Below, in pieces: positions 25,612-37,193 of a DNA stretch of 64,000 bases. Location: contig JABWDB010000001.1 of the NCBI GenBank assembly GCA_019614645.1, forward strand, positions 28,141,501 through 28,205,500, given 5' to 3'. Within the stretch, counting starts at the first letter, position 1, and each line of letters starts with the position of its first letter. The position numbers were made by a program, and so were the translations under genes. The notes below the pieces were generated by a model, which ran no database searches, was not told the origin of the DNA, and was given only the letters and a program-made list of their open reading frames with translations. Source of the DNA: Stratiolaelaps scimitus (lineage: Eukaryota; Arthropoda; Arachnida; Mesostigmata; Laelapidae).

Positions 25612-26400
25612 TTACATATAGTAAATTGGATTTGGGTGTCTGTATACCCAGGTTTATCTCGTCTTTCGTTTATACGAATTCTAGTGCCAGGCGATTGATT
25701 GGATTAGTTATTACAAATAAAGAACTAAATAAATAAATTTAAAAAAAAAAATATATATATATATCGTACATCCTTCACCCTTCGCAATGATGACGCAATA
25801 ATGTCCAGCTATTTATTCGAAGTCAGTAGAGGCGGAACACCGGGGAATAGAAATCACTGGAAATCTGGAAATTGCCGGTTTGCCGCCTGGGTTTATACTG
25901 AACTTATAACCCCAATATATCTATTGCAGCATAAAGCACATTTGGTTTTTATTGCCAATGGAAATATCACATCATTACTGCATATTTCCATTTTGTCTTA
26001 CTAATAAATGTTAATCCATATATTTATTTCAAGCTGTTGAATCGGTTTCAAGCTCTCATAAAGTAGCATTAATAGCACATACTTAAACCACTTCCTCGAG
26101 GACTGTCAGAACCGTACCTTAATACTTGCCAGCCAACGGGACCCATTATTAAACCAATGTTGAGCAACCTTGATGAGGCCAGTGTCAAGCAAACGTCTCT
26201 GTCATCCTCTCTTTTCAAAGTTGAAAATAACCCATAAACTAAACGTGCTAGTTATGATGATCAGTTCGAATCGTTCTAACTCGATTAATTCCTCGTGCTC
26301 TATACGATGCAATAGAATCTACGTGGGTTCGTTTTTCAATCGATATTTATATTTTGAACAGCGTTCTTCTTCCATGAGTCGTATCCCATAGGCTGAACAG

Positions 26401-27419
26401 AGCGTGCCGGAAGAATTCGATATTGGAAATAGTCCAAGCTAATGAACGATTAATGTCTCCCTATGGCGTTTATCTTTTTTGTTCTATTCTCGTATTCTCG
26501 CCCGCCAACCGTCGAACTTGTCTGAGTACCTTCGTGTTTCTTTCTGATCTCTCTCTCTCTCTTTCACGCTCCTTTATAACATCGTTCGTTGTGCTCGGGA
26601 GTGCTATCATATATAATCGATCGCTGTTTCAGACGATCGAATCGGGTTACTCGATTGTATGGTGTGCTTTTCATTTTCGATTCCTCCTCTGTTCACTTTT
26701 TACCCCTAGATTGTCCTTTGCAGAATCATCCCTGTCCACTCCCTGTCCTCTGATAGGTGGCGGCGGTGGCGACGGCGATGGCAACCGATGTTCTTTTCCG
26801 AGAACCTTTTCTCTGGCCTTCTCGGTGTCGATGGTCACACATCCCGAATTCTTCCGCCGTGTCCGGCGCCAATGTGAGCCTTGAACTTGCTCGTTCGATG
26901 TCGACGTTCGTTGTTGGTATCCGTAGCAGCAGCAGCAGTAGTAGTTGGTGGCTGCTGAATGACAACGCTGTGCCACTTCGTTGCAGCGATAGGGGTTAGC
27001 AGATCACAGCAACGGCTACCAATATCATTATGTAGTTCTTCAAGGGGACAAGGTGCCAAATGCGTTTGCGAGGGTAGCGGTGGCGCGGCGTGATGGCGGG
27101 AATATACTGCTGGGGGTTGAGGGGCTACAGGACAGTCTGTCTGTGTGTGGGGGGATATCGGAGCCCCAAAGAAAGAGAAGGCTATGAGAGAGGTACGCCG
27201 GGCTGCCGCTGGTTAGCGGTTGACAGTCCGCTCCGTTGGTTGGCTATTTGACTGTCTGGCAGCAGCAGGACAGCCGCCACATGTCGTGTCCTTTTTCTTT
27301 CTTTTCCCTTCTGACGGGCAGCCAGCCGAAGTGTGGATGAAGAGGCCAGCGTCATAACACCGAGAGTGCCACACTCGCTAAGATACTACTAATATGCTAC
27401 TACTGGCAGCACCGTTAGA
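26401..27419. other. No firmly supported gene; GC-rich from 26.7 kb
   Basis: The sequence becomes GC-rich with GGC and CAG triplets. Open frames overlap on both strands and no splice-bounded segment stands out. It may be leader or intron sequence of the minus-strand candidate exons just to the right. Confidence 0.4.
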
Positions 27420-27564
27420 TCAGCGCCGGTCAGCGGAAGGTGCCGGCGGCGGAGGCCCCAGCCGCTGGTTGTGGTGAGTTGTGTTGTGGCCTGCAGATGT
27501 GGTGTATCCGTGGTAATGGTGCTTGTAGGGGCCGTAACGAACTGGTAACGACGATGGTCGTAGG
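27420..27564 (-). CDS. Candidate terminal exon, Tyr/His/Pro-rich tail
   Basis: After an acceptor-like tcgttaccag the minus strand is open to a TGA at 27420. One frame reads VRYGPYKHHYHGYTTSAGHN and ends PPPPAPSADRR, with strong third-base C/G preference. It joins one of the two open frames of the candidate exon at 28298-28377. The region further right (27565-27908) is open only because of CT and GA tracts. No family is recognised. Confidence 0.25.
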
Positions 27565-28297
27565 CGCAAGCGACAGATGCCGCTGTTATCGTTGCCTAGG
27601 TTGAGATTCGGCGGCGGCAGCACTAGCAGCAGAAGGAGTAGCGGTATATTGGCAAAGGAAGAGGAGACGGCAAAAGGCAAAAAAAAAGGCGAAGAGGATA
27701 ACACACCGAGTGAGAGAGAGTGAGTGTGAGAGAGCGAACGAGAGAGAAAATGGAGGCAGACAGACAGAGAGAGAGAGAGCTGAAGGGGAAATTCATTCTG
27801 ACTCCGACGGCGACATCCTGAAAGGAGAAGCAAGAATAAGGACGAACGAGGAGGAGATGCAGGATGACAAGGAGAGCTCTCCACCACCACCGCCATCATC
27901 ATTCCCACTGCTGTAGTGCCGCTGTAGCTGGCAGCGGTGACCGGACCGGCAGAGCTCTGTCCGCCGTTTGTCGTCCCTCATACTATCTGCGACACGCCGC
28001 TGACCCTCGTCACAGATCATCCATCCGTCCGGTGGTCGCTCGGTCGCCCGTTCGTGCCCTGCCTAGTCCTGAGGCGGTGGTGCCGGCTACCGCAGCTGCT
28101 GTTTCCTGCCAATAATCGAGATGTAGATAGGCGGCGATGCTGCTCGATGGGTGCCGAGCAGAATGGCGGTGGCTGTGGCAGCGGTGAAATGAGCGACCCT
28201 GCGATCGGTGAGAGTCGTTCGCTTCGCCGCTGGCTCGTTCGGACGAACGAGAGGACGAACCGATGGATGGATGGTCAGCATTGTGTGTGACCCTTAC

Positions 28298-28377
28298 GTC
28301 GTCCATTGCACCCAGCACACCGGATAGCAGCGGGAGCAGTAGTCATAACCATAGGATATAGAGTAAGCATATGCTGG
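28298..28377 (-). CDS. Candidate internal exon, unknown protein
   Basis: A pyrimidine-rich acceptor (tctgtctaccgacctactcag) and a good donor (ACGAC|gtaagg) enclose 80 bases. Two frames are open; one reads PAYAYSISYGYDYCSRCYPV, which is Tyr- and Cys-rich. The splice signals are better than chance expectation for one short interval, and the Tyr bias resembles the other minus-strand candidates at 27.4 and 29.8 kb. Identity unknown. Confidence 0.35.
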
Positions 28378-29716
28378 CTGAGTAGGTCGGTAGACAGATA
28401 GATAGGGAGTCAGTAGACGAGGCCACATAGTGGCTATAGTTAGTGCATGGCCAAGGACAGATTTCTCGTCACAGTTAGTTGCTGAATGTATGCAGCTTCT
28501 TGTTGGCCATCGTCGTTGTCGTTGTCGTCGCAAGCGGTTGCGTTCGACCTGCTGAAAGCAACGACTGGCTGGTCGGTGATGTCGTCCGGTCCGACAGTGC
28601 TAAGTGGCGCTGCCAAACACGCTCATATATATATATATATATAAATATATATGAAGGTGGGTGGCATTAGCATTATACACATCAGTAGTTGTGCCATCTG
28701 GTTCAATGCGCAGCTCGTCGTTGGTACGATTATCGATCTAGCTACTGTAATTAATATATAAATATGGTAATGATAACCATCACTATCAAAGCGGCTGTTT
28801 TGTTCGTTTCATCCCAACAGTAAAATGAAAGCATGGCACTGTCTTGTGCTACGTGTATGATTCAAATAAAAATTGCAAATTTCTATTTTGTTGCTATCAA
28901 CGCTACATAGAAGCATAAAGATTGTGTCCATGGAAAGCTCGGTTGGTTATGAAATATAATGCGACTCTTATGAGTAACCCGCTTCTGGTCTCCTTAGGTG
29001 TTCGTGTCGGCCGACAGGAAGCACACGACACAATTGCTTAATCGAGAAAACTTACTCCTGTTGCACGCACTTGCCACTTCGAGGTCCACTACATTGTCCG
29101 TGGTAGAGGAGGAAGTCCATTAATATCGTATTTTGGTTCGCTATCTCTCGCTCTGCCGCAATGGATTTGGTTTGGCACGCCTACACGCTTGCATTGTATC
29201 GTATTGAAAGAAATGTATAATTTTGTTATTGTTATTCGTATTTCTGTTATGACCGATACGACCAGCCGAAGTGCGGTGATGGCAAGGATCGCGAATCCAC
29301 AACGGTGTAGGATACCCTGTCGGCACTTAGCTTAGTTTCATATTGGCGATCTATCTCATCCTCCCCCTGTACTGGTATCCAGGCTCTCGAAACCACGAAG
29401 CACGAACGCCAGCCGGTTCTATTGGAGTTGTTTGTAACAGATTGCTTTCGAGATTAGGCTTCATTCAAAACAGCAATCACCGCCACCGACCGCCAGCACC
29501 AGCCCAGCGGCAGTGGTCAGTGCAACGCACAAACGACCTGACCAGGTTCCGCTTGGGGGAACTCGCTCTCTCGCTCGCTCGTCGCCGTGGCCATCGCCAT
29601 CGGTGGCAAGGAACCAGTCAGCCACCGAGCCGGAGCTGCAATTCGTGGTATACGAAGTGGCAAGCGCCGCCACCGCCGCTTAAAGTTGCTCCCTTCCTGT
29701 CTCAGGACGCGGGTGA

Positions 29717-29939
29717 CTATGGGCCTGTCTGGGTTTTGTGCATGTTGAGTGCTCTCGGCACGTCCAACTCATAGAGCTCATGATAGGGCTGCTGCTACTG
29801 GCTTGGCTTAGGGTCGAGGTACGAGCTAGGGGCCAACGAGTCGCGCCGGGTCGTGCTATTCGCATTGTTCAGTCAGATCCGTCTAGAGCCTTTTCTGGTC
29901 GATAGGTCGCTATCGTAGCCTCCGGCATACGTGTATCGG
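29717..29939 (-). CDS. Coding-like segment with three in-frame stops
   Basis: After an acceptor-like gttaccatag the minus strand reads RYTYAGGYDSDLSTRKGSRR then I and TGA (29873-29875). The same frame continues NNANSTTRRDSLAPSSYLDP to a TAG (29795-29797), then QQPYHELYELDVPRALNMHK to another TAG (29717-29719). Codon choice stays coding-like past each stop. The first stop is TGA followed by C, a context known to favour readthrough in arthropods. It may be a readthrough tail, a pseudogene, or coincidence. It would join the candidate exon at 30099-30150 in phase. Confidence 0.3.
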
Positions 29940-30098
29940 CTATGGTAACGTGCCGATAATTGATGAAAGTGAATACTAACTACTATAGTGGCTATGTGAG
30001 TTCGGTGTCCAAAGTGGACGTTACGAAAGATTCAGTACACACGCACGAGTGTGGTGCTAACTGAGCCCGTGAGGAAGTAAACATTTGCCGGTACTTAC

Positions 30099-30150
30099 CA
30101 CTGTATATACTGCATTGGCAGTACAGGACCCGCAAAAATATCGATGTTAA
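30099..30150 (-). CDS. Candidate short internal exon
   Basis: A strong donor (CAGTG|gtaagtacc) ends a 52-base segment that reads NIDIFAGPVLPMQYIQ in the open phase. The acceptor (gtgctcggtag) is only fair. The split codon TG|C would continue into the segment at 29939 in frame. The protein is not recognised. Confidence 0.25.
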
Positions 30151-31100
30151 CTACCGAGCACAACGTGCTCTATGTTGACGAAAATAGTGTACGAATCTCA
30201 TGAAACCTCTACTGCTGTACCAAGCAACATAATTATCAGCAGCAACGAAATAAGGGACTATTGTGGTCGAGATCGCTATTTCAAAGCTTCTAGGGACGAA
30301 TGAATAAGCTTTAAATGATATAAGTACCTTCGACTTCAAACGTTGATTTATTTTATATATCATATTTACAGGGCGTTCGTGAAGATACGCAACCATATGG
30401 AAAGCTATCCTGTTGTTTCCGCCAAAAGTAGACTGACACCACGTGTGTCTATGGACAGACAATACACCGTGAGGTCATTGTAGACAGCTGAAGCAGGATC
30501 CGTTTTCAAACCAACACCCCCTCACTACTACAATTATCCGACGTCCGCTGGTTCCCCACCCTCGAACTCCCCTGTTATTACACGAACGGGACGCAGATCA
30601 GACGTCAGATCGACTTGAAGGAGTAGGAGGCAGCACTACCCCCGGCACAGAAGTCACCATTCAACCGTCCGTCAACGCCACAAAAGCAACCGCAATGTCA
30701 TTACACGAAAACAATACACAGTCCACGTACGAATCACCGGTGGTGTTTATTGGTTCAAAGCTCACAAATGTCAAGTTGTCATCGTAGTATTAACGGGCAA
30801 AAAGCTAGTTAGGTTTTGAGGATATAGACTTACGTTGTTCGTCTTAGACATCGTTATTCATTTCCTCGCTACTGCTGGTCGACTCACAACGCCGACGGTG
30901 TCTCGGCGTTCGCATCGGTGTCTCTCTCTCTCTCTCGCTCTCTGTCTCTCTATTGTTTCTGTCACCAGTTGCTGGATAACTATATATCACTATCGTACCA
31001 CTCTCGCCGACGTATTGTTTGTATCTCGAAACTCAGTCAGGGCTGCAATACATTCTCTTCCGCCCCAACCGCGTAGCTGTCTATTTGATATTGTAACAAC

Positions 31101-31130
31101 AGCGGCGGCGGCGGCGGCGGCGGCAGCAGC
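31101..31130. repeat. (GCG)n/(GCA)n triplet run
   Basis: A GC-rich triplet run, able to read as poly-Ala. No splice-bounded coding segment contains it. Confidence 0.85.
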
Positions 31131-31681
31131 ATCATTAATAGCGGACTGACTTAACCGTTGGATCACCTGCACTATCAGAGGTCATTATCCTCTTGAATAT
31201 CCTCATCAGTACTACGATTAAATCGTGTTATTGTTTTTCTTATAATTATTAGCCATATCGTTGTCGAGTCGATGCAAACGTCAGCCTCATGAATCGCCAC
31301 CATTGTCCTCTTCGTGTACTCATTCCATTGTCGTAATGTACTCGGACATTATCATCGCCTCCACCTTTTGTATAGAAGTACTAGTCGTAGCAGTAGTAGT
31401 AGTAGTAATAATTTGTGTTTGTTAACATTGGTACCATTATGAACAGTATTATATTAATTATCATTCTTATTGTTGTTGTTGTTGTTGTCGTTGTCCGTCG
31501 CAGACTAGCAACCAATCCGGTAGTTACTCCACCGAAGTGGCCAGGCTTTGGTTTGTTGTTATCATTCCTGTTGTTGTTATTGTTATTGTTGTTGTTGTTG
31601 CTGCTGCTGCTGCTATAATACCAACAATCGACACATCATTTTTGCATTATCTTATCCCATTGTTAACGCTTGTGTATTATA

Positions 31682-31890
31682 TTATATCATCGTCGACTTC
31701 GCATAGCACAGAAAAGGGCCGACTAGAAACGGGATACCCGTACACGTGGCAACGATGAAGGTACCGAGGCAAAGCTCGGCCGTCGTCAGGTGCGTTTCGA
31801 TTTGATCCGGGGACATTGTGGGCGCGAACGCAGCGTCGGGTGAGCGAATGCCGGAGATAGAGGGGTAAATGGATGATCGGGAAGGGGAGG
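31682..31890 (-). CDS. Candidate terminal exon with a membrane segment
   Basis: A good acceptor (ctctcattgtctcgagatcag) opens 68 codons to a TAA. The segment reads SPSRSSIYPSISGIRSPDAA, then MSPDQIETHLTTAEL, then the hydrophobic LCLGTFIVATCTGIPFLVGP and ends FLCYAKSTMI. Third positions favour C and G. The hydrophobic stretch could be a membrane helix, and the final T-M-I fits a class I PDZ ligand, which is inference only. Family unknown. Being on the minus strand 5 kb downstream of the EB-protein gene, it could belong to the same transcription unit or a separate one. Confidence 0.4.
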
Positions 31891-32056
31891 CTGATCTCGA
31901 GACAATGAGAGACAATTAATGATCTATCTCTTCTTGGGGAATCCCCTCCCCTGTTATACGAATCCAATACACCATCACCGCTTCCATGTTCTTCAGAACA
32001 AATGAAACAGAACAACAAATCACGCCCTGGACGTTTTCGTCATTGTCGCTACATTG

Positions 32057-32089
32057 TAATAATAATAATAATCATAATAATAATAATAA
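32057..32089. repeat. (TAA)n triplet run
   Basis: An imperfect AAT/TAA run. Others of the same kind lie at 33542-33561 and 34570-34590. Confidence 0.85.
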
Positions 32090-33762
32090 CGATACTATTA
32101 CAGTACACCCTTGTTCTTGTCATTTTTTCTGCGTCGCTGCAATAAGCGCGCTGGCCATAATATATCCGGTAGACGACGTGTGTTCGATTGCTGAGCCACA
32201 GAATTGAACTGAATTTAGCTCGTTCTCATTTTTTTCCACTCGCTCCTTCATCATCTCATTTCGTCTGCCATTCGGGCGCTCGTACGACCACATCGCTCAC
32301 TACGAGATACAGCAGATGGACGTGCAAGATAACCCCATCTCGGCTCACACCATCGAACGACGGCGATCCGGGTCACACAGCACTGATTGATTAACATGCG
32401 CAAACTGTTCACGTCACCATTCGTCAGCGTTGGTTCTATCCAACGAGACGTGACGCCACTCTAGCGCCCACCGTGGTGCACGCGAATAACAACAATCATG
32501 TTCCACGTGATCATGTTTCACCTCGATCTTTGCACTGGTGGAGTTGCAGGACGCGTATCGGCTCATATATATGTTTTGAATGAATATTCCGGTTGCGCCG
32601 TTGCATCGGCCGGATGGTTGAGTTAATCGATCGTCGACGAATTCACTTGCCAGCGAGTGTCACCACGACATTGGTCAGTTCTGATGCCAATGCTGTTATT
32701 GCTGTTGTTGCCACTGATTCACGTTCGCACAGCAGAACGTACAATGGTCTCCCGTTCTCTCTCTCTCTCTCTCTCGACGCGTGAACTCTATTGTCATTAG
32801 ACTGTACTGTACACGATGCCCTACTATAAATGGTTCACTAGTAGTTAGCTACTTCTTTGTCTTTCGTTGCTGTCTGCTTTGTTCTTGGGTGGTTTGCTTG
32901 TCATTGTTGTTGTTGTTGCTGTTCTGCTATCATCACATCGTATTTAGTTGTCTCGTAGCAATACCCCTAGGATTGCATTAGTTTCATCATCAATTTCCCC
33001 ATTATCTACGTTCTACAACCAGCTAATCCAGTTATCGAGTGGAGTCAGTATACGCGCTAGTAGTTCTTTGATTATATTAGCTAGATCATTTAGTGTTTAT
33101 GTTTGTTAGGTGTTGCCTCTGTGTGTCTGTCAGTCGGTTACTGTGTGTATCTGTGTCGTCATAAAAAGTCACCCACTTGTGAATTTATAGCTCCCTCTTG
33201 TCTTACACACAGTTTCTGTTCATCCATGATCGATCTCCACAGTGTAGTCGTTGCAGGGGGTGTATTGTTAGCAATACGATTAAATTCGAATTTCACAAAA
33301 TCGCCATCATCATCATCGTCGTCATCATGTTTATTGTAGTTGTTGTTGTTGTTGCTGTCGTCTGCCGTGTTGAGAGGAGCATGGCTGCCGCATGTATCGG
33401 TACGGCTCTAGCTACAATAATCGTAATTATCAGTAATAACCATATTCTTATTTGTCATATATATATATATATTTGTCTCAAACATTGACCTTGAATTCAG
33501 CGTATCGGTAATAAAAATCGTCACGAATATAAATACTTATGTAATAATAATAATAATAATAACAATCTTTCATCGTATCTAGCCGCTATTATACTGCCAC
33601 TATCACTACTGCTATAATACTACTATTATAATACTATTCGTATTTGCGTTGTTATTCAAATCATAACAACATTAAGAGAATAGTTCAAGCTAACTATGAA
33701 CTGAAGTCGGCTGAATGTTGGTTGGGTCGAACGTTCGGTTGGTTTCAGCGGCGCACCCGCGC

Positions 33763-33941
33763 GGGGGGGGCGGGGGGGCGATGTCTAGGCGAGGCAGCAG
33801 CGCATTGAACCCCTTCACTCAGTACTAGTTGTGGTAGTCGTCATTGCTGGTTTTGCCATAAGCCCCCATCGGCATAATCCCTCCCCGCACATGTTCGCTA
33901 TTTCGGCTGCCCGTCAAAAACGAGAGGAAAGCCCCCCCCCC
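33763..33941. other. G-run and C-run pair
   Basis: G8 and G7 runs separated by one C at 33763-33780 face a C10 run at 33932-33941. They may form a quadruplex on one strand or pair with each other. Sequence errors are common at such runs. Confidence 0.6.
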
Positions 33942-35094
33942 ACCCGCGCAGGCCCTCCGGTGACCTCTGCTCAGGTCCCCGAATCGAATAAACACTCCTC
34001 CAACTTCTAACCGTCCCCCTGCGATATCTGATCAGTACCACGTTGTAGCGCTCGGTGGCGTTTGGCCACCAGCCGGGTCGCCGCCGCCGCCGTCTCTCAA
34101 TCGAATTCATTCGTCCATTGTAGTTGTGTCTTTGCTGATTGCTGGTGTTACTGTCGGCGTACGCTTGAAGAGGTGTATATGCTTGAAGGATGTGAAGATG
34201 GTGGAGTTGTTCGATACGTAGGCTATATGATATAGCACTTTGTGTAGGCGCGTGGGCTGTTCGGTGTAGGGCTGAGTATCTAAAGGTTACGAACGTGTTC
34301 AACGATTGTTCTCGCCCCCATTCTTTGGTGTACCTAGAATGTATTATCATTATTGTTGTTATATATAAAATAATAGTGATGTCGTTATTAGTCAAATTCA
34401 TGAAATTCAGCTGAAATCGCTGGATCGCACACTACTTAATATATGCGCACAACCGAACGTACACATTATCCTGCACCGACTTGGAAGCGTGTTAATGATA
34501 ATTCTATATATTTGTATTCGTTGTAACCTAATCGACCTTGTATTCGATACTAACACTCACGTCGTACAATGATAATAATAATAATAGTAATAATTTTTGT
34601 TGTAATAATGATTATAATATCGACGCACTGAACGACGCCGTTGTGCCACCGTGATTCACTGCGAAATCAACGGGCATAATATAATATTCAAAATCCTTAC
34701 ACGTGCGCTTCGACGCAATCAATCATCAATCGGTCAATGAGATACACAGACATTGGTTGAAGGAGTGGTGAGTAGATTTGTTCAGTGTCGAGTGTGGTGT
34801 AGCTCTTTGCAGCCTTCAGATGACTCGTATCGAGCACAGAACTCACAGCTCTCTCACAAACGGGACAACCTGACCGTTTATATATCTAATATGTTGTAAA
34901 AGTATGTTCCTACAATGTGTGCGAAATCACGTTTATATAACAATAATATTTATTATTATTATTATTATGGTAATAATTATGTTTAAAAGGTTTTCGTTTA
35001 TAACATTATTATTATTATTATTATTGGCACCGTGGCGCTGCTATGATGGTCTCCGTACCTCTTCAAGCACCGCCCCTCACAAGAGTATTGTAAC

Positions 35095-35095
<1 letters not shown>

Positions 35096-35127
<32 letters not shown>

Positions 35128-35153
35128 GCAGCAGCAGCAGCAACAACAACAAC
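35096..35153. repeat. (CAA)n/(CAG)n triplet run
   Basis: An uninterrupted CAA run with five central CAG units. It could encode poly-Gln on the plus strand, but no flanking domain or splice-bounded exon is seen. Confidence 0.95.
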
Positions 35154-37193
35154 GTATCTAAATAATGGACAAATGTGTCGTGTTAATGAGTCTATTTTGT
35201 TGTTTGTTTGTTGATGAAATGGGTGCGTAACAGCTCGTATAAGCAGAACCCGGCCAGTGGTAGCCGTCCAGGTAAAATCAGTCGATCGGCGGATCGTCAT
35301 TGTCGGTAGATATCTGACAGCTTAATATTCCCTTTGTGGTGTTCCTTTTTCATTGCCTGCATCTTTTGGACGTTTTTGTGTCCGCACGTGCACACGGCTG
35401 CAGTCCCTTCTCAGTGATTGAAGAAGATCGAATCTCGGTTTTTATCCAAAAGCGGTCGGCATCATCAAACATCACCAATGATCACCTTCACATCTCATGG
35501 ACTTGTCCTGAGTTCGACAACGACTGATTACTGAGGACTGTTGACTTCACAGTAGCGTCGCCTTTCACACTTGATGTAAAATTCGTCACTCGACAATGTT
35601 TGTCGGCCTGACTTTGTTTCACGCATTGGCCATACGACAAAGTAGTGCGTGCCAAATATTGAGACCTCTGCAAGCCATTGATGCCAGTCGTATCGATTAT
35701 TAGTCGTTCGATGCATTGTTGTATTATTATATTGTAGATAACAATCAAAGCTCACTTTGCATGGAGGGTGTATGCTCATTAATTTCATTAGTAATATTAC
35801 AGTTATTACTTGATGTCTTCAGCATCAATGTTGTTCGTGTTGTTGTTATTATTATAAGATGATTATTGTTATTCGTATATCCGTAACATCCATGGTCACA
35901 CCGGCGCAGTAGGCGGCGTCCACATATCCATCACATCGCTGGTTGGTTTTGTTGTTCCATGAGGGAAGGATGAGGCAAAAAAAGTGAATATGGTCGTGAG
36001 CCGGTTTGCTTTGGCCAGGGCTCGAGCGTTGCCCTGACGCAGGCGCAGCAGACGATTGGCTTCGTCTGTTGGTTCAAGGTAAAGCGATTCAAGGCAGGAT
36101 CTAGTGGAGCTGAGCGAGGGGCAATTTGCTGCTGCTGTTGTATTTAGGTAGACGAGCAAGAGGCGACACGCTCACAGTGTGGCTGGGAGAGATACTTCGT
36201 TCGTACGGAGAACAGTGCCATTCCATTATCCTCAGTATGATCGCTGCTCTCCCTTGGTTGCCGTCGTTGTTGTTGTTGATGCCTGCGCCTTACGCAATAG
36301 GTTTTTGCTTGTACATTGCACGTATTGTTGCACTGCATGTAAGTCCACCGTCCCTCTTTGTTAAGCCGCGTTTGCAATGATATTTCGTTCATATCCTTAC
36401 TTCATTTTTTCCCTGCTTTTCTCGAGATAGATTTGTATATTTGGTCGTTATCCCATGACCGAGCTGTTTACGTAATCAATGTTTGTTGAATATAGCTGAT
36501 GAATCGCACAACGGGATGAAGAACTCTCTGAGGTGAAGTCGTATTTAGCGAATTATGAAGGTAGATTTGGCATTCGTGCTTGTCATTGTTTGTGGTCGTG
36601 TATCTGATGTCTTGAGGTCGGTTTCGATTTGAGGCGAGTCCACTTTTACCGCGGTAGGCGTGTTAGCTACGGCTGAGATTATTTGTTTCGTTGTTGTGGT
36701 TCTTCTTCTTGTTGTTGTTGTTGGTGTTGCTGCTGCTGTTACTGTTTGTAGTATGAAAGAGTATTTAAGTTGAGTATTTCCCGGTAATTAGACTAATTGT
36801 TTCCTTGATTTCGCGCCATCTCAATAGGGTAGAGTTTGCGTGTAGTTTTAGCGATCAGTTGATTGCCGCTTAGTGACATTCGTACGCTTCTATTATATTA
36901 GATAGAAGAGACGATTTTGATAATAACTTGGCGTTATTGCCAGCCGTTTCGAAGCATCTCGGGGGTGCCATGTTGGCGTTTTAGGTTCATTGGTTTCATG
37001 TGACGGATCGGTAGGTAGATTAGGCGTTATGCATATTGTTGAATGGAGGTTAAATGGATGGATGTTGTTGTATATTGTTCGATGAGATGGCGTCGACCTA
37101 CACGTTTCGTTCTTGACATTCAGCTTATGCTATTATCGTCGTTGTTGCTGTTGCTGTTGTTATTGTTGTTGCTGTTAACGTGGTTGTTGCTAT

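Larger units (their letters stand above)
22341..26400. other. No supported gene; microsatellite-rich
   Basis: AT-rich DNA with GA (23175-23200) and several TA tracts. A minus-strand frame at 23796-24083 has a hydrophobic segment but is partly built from a tandem TTATGTGTTTTC duplication and shows no motif. A stretch near 25715-25750 ends ATAAATAAATTT followed by an A run, like the tail of a retroposed copy. Nothing else is supported. Confidence 0.45.
32019..37193. other. Triplet-repeat-dense region; no firm gene
   Basis: This region lies directly 3' of the minus-strand EB-protein gene and is dense in TTG, ATT, CAA and CTG runs (for example 32900-32930, 33330-33355, 35096-35153, 36700-36745, 37136-37185). 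It is a reasonable place for a long 3' untranslated region or introns. A minus-strand frame at 35896-36159 reads EANRLLRLRQGNARALAKAN and looks coding-like, but a second frame there is also open, so I do not call it. Confidence 0.4.
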
